Source: Hydractinia symbiolongicarpus
Lineage: Eukaryota > Cnidaria > Hydrozoa > Anthoathecata > Hydractiniidae
DNA: 64,000 nt
Reading direction: 5' to 3'
Assembly (NCBI RefSeq): GCF_029227915.1
Contig: NC_079887.1
Location: 5,766,001-5,830,000, forward strand
How positions within the stretch are numbered: position 1 is the stretch's first letter; the number at the start of each line of letters is the position of its first letter. Of the stretch, positions 39,121-53,159 are shown in pieces. A model generated the notes under the pieces. It saw nothing but the letters and a program-made list of their open reading frames with translations, made no database searches and had not been told where the DNA came from. The position numbers and the translations under genes are program-made.

Positions 39121-42100
39121 AATATCGTTAAATACATGTTGGCACGAATATGTAACGGAACCATTGTCACTCAAACGGAATGATACCTTTAGAAATTCAT
39201 TGAGATGTAGTTTTTGAAACTGTTTCTATTTCTTCAGCGAGCATTAACGGCTAGGATTGGTCCCACAGTAAAAAATGACTTATTTATTTAAATTTTAGAT
39301 GAAGCGCTAGCACAGCGCCCAATGTAATCGTTCAGTTCCGGCAATCATGTCAAATTAAGAAGAATGTTAGTTCTTGGAGTCCAGTTGGCTCACTTATCAC
39401 ATTTATAAGGTCACAGTCCAAAGTTACGTCAATTAAGTTCCACAGTCACTCGTTTCATTATTAAAAGCGATACAACCTAGTAATATCAGAAAAATATCCC
39501 TAAATACATGTTGGTACGAATATGTGACGCAACCGTTGGAACTCCAACGGATTGATACCGCCAAGAAGTCAATGAAATGTAGTTTTTGAGAATGTGTCTA
39601 TTTCTTCAGCGCGTGTTAACGGCAAGGATTAGTCCCACAGTAAAAAAAGACTTTTTTTATCTAAATTTTTAAATAAAGCGCTACCACACAGCCTGGTGTA
39701 ACCGCTGAATTCCGGCAATCATGTCTAGTTAAAAAGAATGTTATTTCTCGGAGTGCAATTGTCTCATTTATCACATTATAAGGTCACAGTCCAAAATCAA
39801 TTCAATTAAGTCCCACAGTCAATCGTTTCACTGTTGAAAGCGATGCAACCTAGTAAAAGCGGAAAAATATCGCTAAATACATGTTGGTATGAATATGTGA
39901 CGCAACCGTTGTAACTTAAACGGATTGATACCGCTAGAAAGTCAATGAAATGTAGTTTTTGGGAATGTCTCTATTTCTTCAGCGCGCGCTAACGGCCAGG
40001 ATTGGTCCCACAGTAAAAAAACACTTTTTTATCTAAATTGTTTAATAAAGCGCTACCACAGAGCCAAGTGTAATCGCTGAATTCCAGCAATCATGTCAAA
40101 TTAAGAAGAATGTTATTCCTTGGAGTCCAATTGGCTCATTTATCACATCTAAAAGGTCACCTTGAAAATTCACTTCAATTAAGTCCCACAGTCAATCGTT
40201 TCATTGTTGAAAGCGATGCAACCTAGTAATAGCAGAAAAATATCGCTAAATACATGTTGGTACGAATATGTGACGCAACCGTTGTAACTTAAACGAATTG
40301 ATACCGCTAGAAAGTCAATGAAATGTAGTTTTTGAAACTGTTCCTTTATATTCAGCGCGTGTTAACGGCCAGGATTGGTCCCACAGTATGTATGACTTAT
40401 TTATCTATATTTTTAAATGAAGCGCTACCACCGCGCCCATTGTAATCATTGAATTCCAGCAATCTTGTCAAATCAAGAAGAATGTTATTTCTGGGAGTCC
40501 AGTTGGCTCATGTATCACATTTATGAGGTCAAAGTCCAGAATTAGTTCAATTAAGTCCCACAGTGAATCGTTTCACTGTTACAAATGATGGAACCTGTTA
40601 ATATTGGAAAAATATCGTTAAATACATGTTGGCACGAATATGTAACGGAACCATTGTCACTCAAACGGATTGACACCGCTAGAAAGTCAATGAAATGTAG
40701 TTTGAGAAAATGTCTCCATTATTAAGCGCGCGATAATGGCTAGGATTGGTCCCACAGTACAAAATGACTTATTTATCTAAATTTTAAAATGAAGCGCTAA
40801 CACAGCGCCCAATGTAATCGGTAAATTCCGGCAATCATGTCAAATTAAGAAGAATGTTATTTGTTGGAGTCCAATTGTCTCATGTATCACATTTATGAGG
40901 TCAAAGTCCAAAATCAGTTTAATTAAGTCCCACAGTCAATCCTTTCACTGTTAAAAGCGATGCAACCTAGTAATATCAGAAAAATATCGCCAAATACATG
41001 TGGGGACGAATATGTGAGGCAACCGTTGTAACTCAAGCGGATTGTAAACGCCAAAACGTCAATGAAATGTAGTTTTGGAGAATGTCTCTACTTCTTCAGC
41101 CCGTGCTAACGGCCAGGATTGATCCCATATTAAAAAAAAGGCTTTTTTATCTAAATTTTTAAATGAAGCGCTAGCAGAGAGCCTAGTGTAATCGCTGAGT
41201 TCCAGCAATCATGTCAAATTAAGAAGAATGTTATTCCTTGCAGTCCAATTGTCTCATTTATCACATTTATAAAGTCACAGTCCAGAATCAGTTCAATTAA
41301 GTCCCACAGTGAATCGTTTCACTGTTAAAAATGATGGAACCTGGTAATATTGGAAAAATGTCGTTAAATACATGTTGGCACGAATATGTAACGGAACCAT
41401 TGTCACTCAAACGGATTGATACCGTTAGAAATTCATTGAGATGTAGTTTTTGAAACTGTCTCTATTTCTTCAGCGCGCAAAAACGTCTAGGATTGGTCCC
41501 ACAGTAAAAAATGACTTATTTATTTAAATTTTAGATGAAGCGCTAGCACAGCGCCCAGTGTAATCGCTCAGTTCCGGCAATCATGTCAAATTAAGAAGAA
41601 TGTTAGTTCTTGGAGTCCAGTTGGCTCACTTATCACATTTATAAGGTCACAGTCCAAAGTTACGCCAATTAAGTTCCCTAGTCAATCGTTTCATTGTTAA
41701 AAGCGATACAACCTAGTAATATCAGAAAAATATCCCTAAAAACATGTTGGTACGGATATGTGACGCAACCGTTGTAACTCCAACGGATTGATAACGCCAA
41801 GAAGTCAATGAAATGTAGTTTTTAAGAATGTCTCTATTTCCTCAGCGCGTGCTAACGCCAAGGATTGGTCCCACAGTAAAAAAAGACTTTCTTATCTAAA
41901 TTTTCAAATAAAGCGCTACCACGCAGCCTAGTGTAACCGCTGAATTCCAGCAATCATGTCAAATTAAGAAGAATGTTATTCCTTGCAGTCCAATTGGCTT
42001 ATTTGTCACATTTAAAAGGTCACACTCCAAAATCAGTTCAATTAAGTCCCACAGTCAATCGTTTCACTGTTAAAAGCAATACAACTTAGTAATGTCGGAA

Positions 42101-42473
42101 AAAGATCACTAAATACATGTTCGTACGAATATGTGACGCAACCGTTGTAACTCCAACGGATTGATACCGCTAAAAAGTCAATGAAATGTAGTTTTTGAGA
42201 ATGTCTCTATTTCTTCAGCGCGTACTAACGGCCAGGATTGTTCCCACAGTAAAAAAAGACTTATTGATCTAAATTTTTAAATAAAGCGGTACCGCAGAGC
42301 CTAGTGTAATCCCTGAATTTGAGCAATCATGTCAAATTGAGAAGAATGTTATTCCTTGGAGTCCAATTGTCTCATTTATCACATTTATAAAGTCACAGTC
42401 CAGAATCTGTTCAATTAAGTCCCACAGTGAATCGTTTCACTGTTAAAAGTGATGCAACCTGGTAATATTGGAA
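39121..42473 (+). repeat. 9-mer HOR (~3,353 bp), copy 1
   Basis: 39,121 matches 42,474 and 39,681 matches 43,034 (offset about 3,353 bp), with shared ACATGTTGGCACGAATATGT, AACTCCAACGGATTGATACC and CACACAGCCTGG. One monomer (about 39,967-40,330) differs from its partner near 43,320. The copy also holds an internal 6-mer relation: 38,806 matches 41,041 at 2,235 bp. Divergence from copy 2 is visible throughout, so this duplication is older than the 2,608-bp block. Confidence 0.65.
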
Positions 42474-44584
42474 AAATATCGTTAAATACATGTTGGCACG
42501 AATATGTAACGGAACCATTGTCACTCAAACAGTATGATACCGTTAGAAATTCATTGAGATGTAGTTTTTGAAACTGTCTCTATATCTTCAGCGAGCAATA
42601 ACGGCTAGGATTGGTCCCACAGTAAAAAATGACTTATTTATTTAAATTTTAGATGAAGCGCTAGCACAGCGCCCAGTGTAATCGCTCAGTTCCGGCAATC
42701 ATGTCAAATTAAGAAGAATGTTAGTTCTTGGAGTCCAGTTGGCTCACTTATCACATTTATAAGGTCACAGTCCAAAGTTACGTCAATTAAGTTCCACAGT
42801 CAATTGTTTCATTGTTAAAAGCGATACAACCTAGTAATATCAGAAAAATATCCCTAAATACATGTTGGTACGAATATGTGACGCAACCGTTGGAACTCCA
42901 ACGGATTGATACCGCCAAGAAGTCAATGAAATGTAGTTTTTGAGAATGTCTCTATTTCTTCAGCGCGTGTTAACGGCAAGGATTGGTCCCACAGTAAAAA
43001 AAGACTTTTTTATCTAAATTTTCAAATAAAGCGCTACCACACAGCCTGGTGTTACCGCTGAATTCCGGCAATCATGTTAAGTTAAAAAGAATGTTATTTC
43101 TCGGAGTGCAATTGTCTCATTTATCACATTTATAAGGCCACAGTCCAAAATCAATTCAATTAAGTCCCACAGTCAATCGTTTCACTGTTGAAAGCGATGC
43201 AACCTAGTAATAGCGGAGAAATATCGCTAAATACATGTTGGTATGAATATGTGACGCAACCGTTGTAACTTAAACGGATTGATACCGCTAGAAAGTCAAT
43301 GAAATGTAGTTTTTGAAGCTGTTCCTTTATATTCAGCGCGTGTTAACGGCCAGGATTGGTCCCACAGTATGTATGACTTATTTATCTAAATTTTTAAATG
43401 AAGCGCTACCACCGCGCCGATTGTAATCATTAAATTCCAGCAATCTTGTCAAATCAAGAAGAATGTTTTTTCTTGGAGTGAAATTGTCTCATTTATCACA
43501 TTTATATGGTCACAGTTCAAAATAAATTCAATTAAGTCCCACAGTCAATCGTTTCACTGTTCAAAGCGATGTAACCTAGTAATAGCGGAAAAATATCGCT
43601 AAATACATGTTGGTACGAATATGTGACGCAATCGTTGTAACTTAAAAGGATTGATACCGCTAGAAAGTCAATGAAATGTAGTTTTTGAAACTGTTCCTAT
43701 ATATTCAGCGCGTGTTAACGGCCAGGATTGGTCGCACAGTATGTATGACTTATTTATCTAAATTTTTAAATGAAGCGTTACCACCGCGCCCATTGTAATC
43801 ATTGAATTCCAGCAATCTTGTCAAATCAAGAAGAATGTTATTTCTGGGAGTCCAGTTGGCTCATTTATCACATTTATGAGGTCAAAGTCCAAAATCAGTT
43901 CAATTAAGTCCCACAGTGAATCGTTTCACTGTTAAAAATGATGCAACCTGTTAATATTGGAAAAATATCGTTAAATACATGTTGGCACAAATAGGTAACG
44001 GAACCATTGTCACTCACACGGATTGACACCGCTAGAAAGTCAATGAAATGTAGTTTGAGAAAATGTCTCCATTTATTAAGCGCGCGATAATGGCTAGGAT
44101 TGGTCCCACAGTACAAAATGACTTATTTATCTAAATTTTAAAATGAAGCGCTAACACAGCGCCCAATGTAATCGGTAAATTCCGGCAATCATGTCAAATT
44201 AAGAAGATTGTTATTTGTTGGAGTCCAATTGTCTCATGTATCACATTTATGAGGTCAAAGTCCAAAATCAGTTTAATTAAGTCCCACAGTCAATCCTTTC
44301 ACTGTTAAAAGCGATGCAACCTAGTAATATCCGAAAAATATCGCCAAATACATGTGGGGACGAATATGTGAGGCAACCGTTGTAAGTCAAGCGGATTGTA
44401 AACGCCAAAAAGTCAATGAAATGTAGTTTTGGAGAATGTCTCTATTTCTTCAGCACGTGCTAACGGCCAGGATTGATCCCACATTAAAAAAAGGCTTTTT
44501 TATCTAAATTTTTAAATGAAGCGCTAGCAGAGAGCCTAGTGTAATCGCTGAGTTCCAGCAATCATGTCAAATTAAGAAGAATGT
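42474..44584 (+). repeat. 9-mer HOR, partial copy 2
   Basis: This continues the 3,353-bp offset. It includes the segment near 43,904-44,400 with ATCGGTAAATTCCGG, GTTATTTGTTGGAGTCC and CATGTATCACATTTATGAGG. That segment exists in three places: about 40,560, 43,910 and 49,870. It then leads into the 5-mer block. Confidence 0.65.
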
Positions 44585-46446
44585 TATTCCTTGGAGTCCA
44601 ATTGTCTCATTTATCACATTTATAAAGTCACAGTCCAGAATCAGTTCAATTAAGTCCCACAGTGAATCGTTTCACTGTTAAAAATGATGGAACCTGGTAA
44701 TATTGGAAAAATATCGTTAAATACATGTTGGCACGAATATGTAACGGAACCATTGTCACTCAAACGGATTGACACCGCTAGAAAGTCAGTGAAATGTAGT
44801 TTGAGAAAATGTCTCCATTTATCAAGCGCGCGATAATGGCTAGGATTGGTCCCACAGTACAAAATGACTTATTTATCTAAAATTTAAAATGAAGCGCTAA
44901 CACAGCGCCCAATGTAATCGGTAAATTCCGGCAATCATGTCAAATTAAGAAGAATGTTATTTGTTGGAGTCCAATTGTCTCATGTATCACATTTATGAGG
45001 TCAAAGTCCAAAATCAGTTCAATTAAGTCCCACAGTCAATCCTTTCACTGTTAAAAGCCATGCAACCTAGTAATATCAGAAAAATATCGCCAAATACATG
45101 TTAGTACGAATATGTGACGCAACCGTTGCAACTCAAACCGATTAAAACCGCTGGAAAGTCAATCAAATGGAGTTTTTGAAACTGTCTCTATTTCTTTAGC
45201 GCGCGCTAACGACTAGGATTGGTCCCACAGTAAAAAAGACTTATTTATCTAAGTTTTTAAATGAAGCCCTACCACAGCGCCCAGTGTAATAGCTGAATTC
45301 TAGCAATCATGTCGAGTTAAGAAGAATGTTATTTCTTGTAGTCCAATTGGCTCATTTATCAAATTTATAAGGTCAAAGTCCAAAATCAGTTCAATTAAGT
45401 CGTAGAGTCAATCGTTTTACTGTTAAAAGCGATGCAACGTGGTAATACGGGAAAAATATCGTTAAGTATATGTTGGTACGAATATATGACGGAACCATTG
45501 TCACTCAAACGGATTGATACTGCTAGAAAGTCAATGAAATGTGGTTTTGAAAAATGTCTCTATTTCTTCAACGCGCACTAACGGGTAGGATGGATCCCAC
45601 AGTACAAAATGACTTTTTTATCTAAATTTTTAAATAAAGCGCTGCCACAGCGCCTAGTAAAACTGCTGAGTTCTTGCAATCATGTCAAGTTAAGAAGAAT
45701 GTTATTTCTTGGATTCCAATTGTCTCATTTATCACATTTATAAGGTCTCAGTCCAGAATCAGTTCCATTAAGTCCCACAGTCAATCGTTTCACTGTTAAA
45801 AGCGATGCAACCTAGTAATATCAGAAAAATATCGCTAAATACTTGTTGGTGAGAATATGTGACGCAACTGTTGCAACTCAAGCCGATTGATACCGCTTGA
45901 AAGCCCATCAAATGGAGTTTTTGAAACTGTCTCTATTTCTTCTGCGCGCTCTAGCAGCTAGGATTGGTCCCACAGTAAAAAAAGACTTATTTTTTAAATT
46001 TTTAAATGAAGCGCTACCACAGCGCCAAGTGTAATCGCTGAATACTAGCAATCATGTCCAGTTAAGAAGAATGTTATTTCTAGGAGTCCAATTTTCTCAT
46101 TTATCACATTCATAAAGTCAAAGTCCGAAATCATTAAAATTAAGTCGCACACTCAATCGTATCACTGTTAAAAGCGATGCAACCTAGTAATATCAGAAAA
46201 ATATCGCTAAATACATGTTGGTACGAATATGTGACGCAGCCGTTGTAACTAAAGCGAATTGACACCGTTAAAAAGTCAATGAAATGTAGCTTTGGAAACT
46301 GTCGCTCTTTCTTCAGGGCGCGATAACGGCTACGACTGGTTCCACAGTAAAAAATGATTCTTTATCTAAATTTTTAAATGAAGCACTACCCCAGCGCCCA
46401 GTGTAATCGCTGAGTTCCGGCAATCATGACAAATTAAGAAGAATGT
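44585..46446 (+). repeat. 5-mer HOR (~1,862 bp), copy 1
   Basis: Five monomers repeat at about 1,862 bp: 44,650 matches 46,512. Shared unusual features are CATCAAATGGAG, GCGCGCTCTAGCAGCTAGG, GTCGTAGAGTCAATCG, GGTAGGATGGATCCC and ATGATTCTTTATC. Small differences exist, such as GAGTTCTTGCAATC near 45,668 versus GAGTTCCGGCAATC near 47,529. This is the leftmost appearance of several right-side subfamilies. Confidence 0.87.
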
Positions 46447-48309
46447 TATTCCTTGGAGTCCAATTGTCTCATTTATCACATTTATAAAGTCACAGTCCAG
46501 AATCAGTTCAATTAAGTCCCACAGTGAATCGTTTCACTGTTAAAAATGATGGAACCTGGTAATATTGGAAAAATATCGTTAAATACATGTTGGCACGAAT
46601 ATGTAACGGAACCATTGTCACTCAAACGGATTGACACCGCTAGAAAGTCAGTGAAATGTAGTTTGAGAAAATGTCTCCATTTATCAAGCGCGCGATAATG
46701 GCTAGGATTGGTCCCACAGTACAAAATGACTTATTTATCTAAAATTTAAAATGAAGCGCTAACACAGCGTCCAATGTAATCGGTAAATTCCGGCAATCAT
46801 GTCAAATTAAGAAGAATGTTATTTGTTGGAGTCCAATTGTCTCATGTATCACATTTATGAGGTCAAAGTCCAAAATCAGTTCAATTAAGTCCCACAGTCA
46901 ATCCTTTCACTGTTAAAAGCCATGCAACCTAGTAATATCAGAAAAATATCGCCAAATACATGTTAGTACGAATATGTGACGCAACCGTTGCAACTCAAAC
47001 CGATTAAAACCGCTGGAAAGTCAATCAAATGGAGTTTTTGAAACTGTCTCTATTTCTTCAGCGCGCGCTAACGACTAGGATTGGTCCCACAGTAAAAAAG
47101 ACTTATTTATATAAGTTTTTAAATGAAGCCCTACCACAGCGCCCAGTGTAATAGCTGAATTCTAGCAATCATGTCGAGTTAAGAAGAATGTTATTTCTTG
47201 TAGTCCAATTGGCTCATTTATCAAATTTATAAGGTCAAAGTCCAAAATCAGTTCAATTAAGTCGTAGAGTCAATCGTTTTACTGTTAAAAGCGATGCAAC
47301 GTGGTAATACGGGAAAAATATCGTTAAGTATATGTTGGTACGAATATATGACGGAACCATTGTCACTCAAACGGATTGATACTGCTAGAAAGTCAATGAA
47401 ATGTGGTTTTGAAAAATGTCTCTATTTCTTCAACGCGCACTAACGGGTAGGATGGATCCCACAGTACAAAATGACTTTTTTATCTAAATTTTTAAATAAA
47501 GCGCTGCCACAGCGCCTAGTAAAACTGCTGAGTTCCGGCAATCATGTCAAGTTAAGAAGAATGTTATTTCTTGGATTCCAATTGTCTCATTTATCACATT
47601 TATAAGGTCACAGTCCAGAATCAGTTCCATTAAGTCCCACAGTCAATCGTTTCACTGTTAAAAGTGATGCAACCTAGTAATATCAGAAAAATATCGCCAA
47701 ATACTTGTTGGTGAGAATATGTGACGCAACTGTTGCAACTCAAGCCGATTGATACCGCTTGAAAGCCCATCAAATGGAGTTTTTGAAACTGTCTCTATTT
47801 CTTCTGCGCGCTCTAGCAGCTAGGATTGGTCCCACAGTAAAAAAAGACTTATTTTTTAAATTTTTAAATGAAGCGCTACCACAGCGCCAAGTGTAATCGC
47901 TGAATACTAGCAATCATGTCCAGTTAAGAAGAATGTTATTTCTAGGAGTCCAATTTTCTCATTTATCACATTCATAAAGTCAAAGTCCGAAATCATTAAA
48001 ATTAAGTCGCACACTCAATCGTATCACTGTTAAAAGCGATGCAACCTAGTAATATCAGAAAAATATCGCTAAATACATGTTGGTACGAATATGTGACGCA
48101 ACCGTTGTAACTAAAGCGAATTGACACCGTTAAAAAGTCAATGAAATGTAGCTTTGGAAACTGTCGCTCTTTCTTCAGGGCGCGATAACGGCTACGACTG
48201 GTTCCACAGTAAAAAATGATTCTTTATCTAAATTTTTAAATGAAGCACTACCCCAGCGCCCAGTGTAATCGCTGAGTTCCGGCAATCATGACAAATTAAG
48301 AAGAATGTT
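46447..48309 (+). repeat. 5-mer HOR (~1,862 bp), copy 2
   Basis: Tandem copy of 44,585-46,446. The two copies share GACAAATTAAGAAGAATG up to GTTATT. Copy 1 then reads CCTTGG (start of copy 2) and copy 2 reads TCTTGG (start of different sequence). That places the exchange junction within GAAGAATGTTATT near 46,435-46,452. Confidence 0.87.
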
Positions 48310-49861
48310 ATTTCTTGGAGTCCAATTGTCTCATTTATCACATTTATCAGGTCACAGTCCAAAGTTAGTTCAATTGAATCCCACAGTCAATCGTTTCACT
48401 GTTAAAAGCGATAAAAGTTAGTAATATCAGAGAAATATCGCTAAATACATGTTGGTACGAATATGTGACTTAACCGTTGTAACTCAAACGGACTGATACC
48501 GTTAGAAATTCATTGAAAGGTAGTTTTCAAAACTTTTGCTATTTCTTCAGCGCGCGTAAGGCTAGGATTGGTCCCACAGTAAAAAATGACATTTTTATCT
48601 TAATTTTTAAATGAAGCGCTACCACAGGGTCCAGTGTAATCGCTGAATTCCAGCAATCATGTCAAATTAAGAAGAATGTTATTCCTTGGGGTCCAATTGG
48701 CTTATTTATCACATTTATAAGGTCACAGTCCAGAATCAGTTCAATTAAGTCCCACAGTCAATCGTTTCACTGTTAAAAGCGATACAAGTTAGTAATATCG
48801 GAAAAAAATCAGTAAATACATGTTGGTACGAAAATGTGACGCAACCGTTGTAATTGAAACGGATTGATACCGTTAGAAAGTCAAGGAAATGGAGTTTTTG
48901 AAACTGTCTCTATTTCTAAATCGCGTGCTAACGGCTAGGATTTGTCCCACAGTAAAAATGACTTATTTATCTCAATTCTTAAATGAAGCGCTACCACAGG
49001 GTCCAGTGTAATCGCTGAGTTCCGGCAATCATGTCAAATGAAAAAGATTGTTATTTCTTGGAGTCCAATTGTCTCATTTATTACATTCATCAGGTCACAG
49101 TCCAAAGTTAGTTCAATTAAGTCCCACAGTCAACCGTTTCACCGTTTAAAGCGATGCAACCTAGTAATATCAGGAAGATATCGCTAAATACATGTTGGTA
49201 CGAATATGTGACCCAACCGTTGTATCGCAAACGGACTGACACCATTAGAAAGTCAATGAAATGTAGTTTTTGAAACTGTCACTCTTTCTTCAGGGCGCGA
49301 TAACGGCTAGGACTGGTTCCACAGTAAAAAATGATTCTTTATCTAAATTTTTAAATGAAGCACTACCCCAGCGCCCAGTGTAATCGCTGAGTTCCGGCAA
49401 TCATGGCAAATTAAGAAGAATGTTATTCCTTGGGGTTTAATTAGCTCATTTATCACATTTATAAGGTCACAGTCCAGAATCAGTTCAATTAAGTCCCACA
49501 GTCAATCGTTTCACTGTTAAAAGCGATACAACCTAGTAATATCAGAAAAATATCGCCAAATACATGTGGGGACGAATATGTGAGGCAACCGTTGTAACTC
49601 AAGCGGATTGTTAACGCCAAAAAATCAATGAAATGTAGTTTTGGAGAATGTCTCTATTTCTTCAGCGCGTGCTAACGGCCAGGATTGATCCCACATTAAA
49701 AAAAGGCTTTTTTATCCTAATTTTTAAATGAAGCGCTAGCACAGAGGCTAGTGTAATCGCTGAGTTCCAGCAATCATGTCAAATTAAGAAGAATGTTATT
49801 CCTTAGAGTCCAATTGTCTCATTTATCACATTTATAAAGTCACAGTCCAGAATTAGTTCAA
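48310..49861 (+). repeat. Mixed satellite monomers
   Basis: Four monomers. The first three or so resemble 55,500-56,600 and parts of the 1,370-bp block, with CAGCGCGCGTAAGGC, GGGGTCCAATTGG, CAGGAAGATATCGC and ATGATTCTTTATC. Near 49,540 the sequence returns to the middle-zone type (CGCCAAATACATGTGGGGAC and AAAAAAAGGCTTTTTTATC). No extra element is present. Confidence 0.7.
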
Positions 49862-51789
49862 TTAAGTCCCACAGTGAATCGTTTCACTGTTAAAAATGAT
49901 GGAACTTGTTAATATTGGAAAAATATCGTTAAATACATGTTGGCACGAATATGTAACGGAACCATTTTTACTCAAACGGATTGACACCGCTAGAAAGTCA
50001 ATGAAATGTAGTTTGAGAAGATGTCTCCATTTATTAAGCGCGCGATAATGGCTAGGATTGGTCCCACAGTACAAAATGACTTATTTATCTAAATTTTAAA
50101 ATGAAGCGCTAACACAGCGCCCAATGTAATCGGTAAATTCCGGCAATCATGTCAAATTAAGAAGAATGTTATTTGTTGGAGTCCAATTGTCTCATGTATC
50201 ACATTTATGAGGTCAAAGTCCAAAATCAGTTTAATTAAGTCCCACAGTCAATCCTTTCACTGTTAAAAGCGATGCAACCTAGTAATATCAGAAAAATATC
50301 GCCAAATACATGTGGGGACGAATATGTGAGGCAACCGTTGTAACTCAAGCGGATTGTTAACGCCAAAAAGTCAATGAAATGTAGTTTTGGAGAATGTCTC
50401 TATTTCTTCAGCACGTGCTAACGGCCAGGATTGATCCCACATTAAAAAAAGGCTTTTTTATCTAAATTTTTAAATGAAGCGCTAGCAGAGAGCCTAGTGT
50501 AATCGCTGAGTTCCAGCAATCATGTCAAATTAAGAAGAATGTTATTCCTTGGAGTCCAATTGTCTCATTTATCACATTTATAAAGTCACAGTCCAGAATC
50601 AGTTCAATTAAGTCCCACAGTGAATCGTTTCACTGTTAAAAATGATGGAACCTGGTAATATTGGAAAAATATCGTTAAATACATGTTGGCACGAATATGT
50701 AACGGAACCATTGTCACTCAAACGGATTGACACCGCTAGAAAGTCAATGAAATGTAGTTTGAGAAAATGTCTCCATTTATCAAGCGCGCGATAATGGCTA
50801 GGATTGGTCCCACAGTACAAAATGACTTATTTATCTAAAATTTAAAATGAAGCGCTAACACAGCGCCCAATGCAATCGGTAAATTCCGGCAATCATGTCA
50901 AATTAAGAAGAATGTTATTTGTTGGAGTCCAATTGTCTCATGTATCACATTTATGAGGTCAAAGTCCAAAATCAGTTCAATTAAGTCCCACAGTCAATCC
51001 TTTCACTGTTAAAAGCCATGCAACCTAGTAATATCAGAAAAATATCTCCAAATACATGTTAGTACGAATATGTGACGCAACCGTTGCAACTCAAACCGAT
51101 TAAAACCGCTGGAAAGTCAATCAAATGGAGTTTTTGAAACTGTCTCTATTTCTTCAGCGCGCGCTAACGACTAGGATTGGTCCCACAGTAAAAAAGACTT
51201 ATTTATCTAAGTTTTTAAATGAAGCCCTACCACAGCGCCCAGTGTAATAGCTGAATTCTAGCAATCATGTCGAGTTAAGAAGAATGTTATTTCTTGTAGT
51301 CCAATTAGCTCATTTATCAAATTTATAAGGTCAAAGTCCAAAATCAGTTCAATTAAGTCGTAGAGTCAATCGTTTTACTGTTAAAAGCGATGCAACGTGG
51401 TAATATGGGAAAAATATCGTTAAGTATATGTTGGTACGAATATATGACGGAACCATTGTCACTCAAACGGATTGATACTGCTAGAAAGTCAATGAAATGT
51501 GGTTTTGAAAAATGTCTCTATTTCTTCAACGCGCACTAACGGGTAGGATGGATCCCACAGTACAAAAATGACTTTTTATCTAAATTTTTAATTAAAGCGC
51601 TGCCACAGCGCCCAGTAAAACTGCTGAGTTCCGGCAATCATGTCAAGTTAAGAAGAATGTTATTTCTTGGATTCCAATTGTCTCATTTATCACATTTATA
51701 AGGTCACAGTCCAGAATCAGTTCCATTAAGTCCCACAATCAATCGTTTCACTGTTAAAAGCGATGCAACCTAGTAATATCAGAAAAATA
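49862..51789 (+). repeat. Displaced copy of 43,904-46,250 (16-mer offset, 5,958 bp)
   Basis: 43,904 matches 49,862, 44,650 matches 50,608 and 45,121 matches 51,079, all at 5,958 bp. The match runs to about 52,208, where GTTGTAATTGAAACGG replaces GTTGTAACTAAAGCG, so it overlaps the start of the 1,370-bp block. It therefore includes a third partial copy of the 5-mer that begins at 44,585. Confidence 0.82.
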
Positions 51790-53159
51790 TCGCTAAATAC
51801 TTGTTGGTGAGAATATGTGACGCAACTGTTGCAACTCAAGCCGATTGATACCGCTAGAAAGCCCATCAAATGGAGTTTTTGAAACTGTCTCTATTTCTTT
51901 TGCGCGCTCTAGCAGCTAGGATTGGTCCCACAGTAAAAAAAGACTTATTTTTTAAATTTTTAAATGAAGCGCTACCACAGCGCCAAGTGTAATCGCTGAA
52001 TACTAGCAATCATGTCCAGTTAAGAAGAATGTTATTTCTAGGAGTCCAATTTTCTCATTTATCACATTCATAAAGTCAAAGTCCAAAATCATTAAAATTA
52101 AGTCCCACACTCAATCGTATCACTGTTAAAAGCGATGCAACCTAGTAATATCAGAAAAATATCGCTAAATACATGTTGGTACGAATATGTGACGCAACCG
52201 TTGTAATTGAAACGGATTGATACCGTTAGAAAGTCAAGGAAATGGAGTTTTTGAAACTGTCTCTATTTCTACAGCGCGTGCTAACGGCTAGGATTTGTCC
52301 TACAGTAAAAATGACTTATTTATCTCAATTCTTAAATGAAGCGCTACCACAGGGTCCAGTGTAATCGCTGAGTTCCGGCAATCATGTCAAATGAAAAAGA
52401 TTGTTATTTCTTGGAGTCCAATTGTCTCATTTATCACATTCATCAGGTCACATTCCAAAGTTAGTTCAATTAAGTCCCACAGTCAACCGTTTCACCGTTT
52501 AAAGCGATGCAACCTAGTAATATCAGGAAGATATCGCTAAATACATGTTGGTACGAATATGTGACCCAACCGTTGTATCGCAAACGGACTGACACCGTTA
52601 GAAAGTCAATGAAATGTAGTTTTTGAAACTGTCACTCTTTCTTCAGGGCGCAATAACGGCTAGGACTGGTTCCACAGTAAAAAATGATTCTTTATCTAAA
52701 TTTTTAAATGAAGTACTACCCCAGCGCCCAGTGTAATCGCTGAGTTCCGGCAATCATGGCAAATTAAGAAGAATGTTATTTCTTGGAGTCCAATTGTCTC
52801 ATTTATCACATTTATCAGGTCACAGTCCAAAGTTAGTTCAATTGAATCCCACAGTCAATCGTTTCACTGTTAAAAGCGATGCAGCCTAGTAATATCAGAG
52901 AAATATCGCTAAATACATGTTTGTACGAATATGTGACTAAACCGTTGTAACTCAAACGGACTGATACCGTTAGAAATTCATTGAAAGGTAGTTTTCAAAA
53001 CTTTCGCTATTTCTTCAGCGCGCGTAAGGCTAGGATTGGTCCCACAGTAAAAAATGACATTTTTATCTTAATTTTTAAATGAAGCGCTACCACAGAGCCT
53101 AGTGTAATCGCTGAATTCCAGCAATCATGTCAAATTAAGAAGAATATCGCTAAAAAATA
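51790..53159 (+). repeat. 1,370-bp out-of-register HOR, copy 1
   Basis: The unit is about 3.68 monomers long, so it is not a whole multiple of 372. 51,791 matches 53,161 and 52,201 matches 53,571 matches 54,941, all at exactly 1,370 bp. It differs from copy 2 at a few positions, for example T at 52,311 versus C at 53,681. It ends in a truncated monomer at about 53,142. Confidence 0.92.

Noticed and set aside
46320-46345. GGTTCCACAG segment as a polymerase III B box or tRNA remnant
   Set aside because: Only the first few bases resemble GGTTCGA, there is no A box at the proper distance and no cloverleaf.
29015-50820. Recurring 70-codon frames on the - strand (29015-29227, 33861-34073, 38315-38527, 43904-44116, 44650-44862, 46512-46724, 49862-50074, 50608-50820)
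   Set aside because: All are the same monomer region read in reverse from a TTG. They share sequence because the monomers share ancestry. A one-base deletion near 40,720 breaks the equivalent frame in another copy, so no coding constraint is evident.
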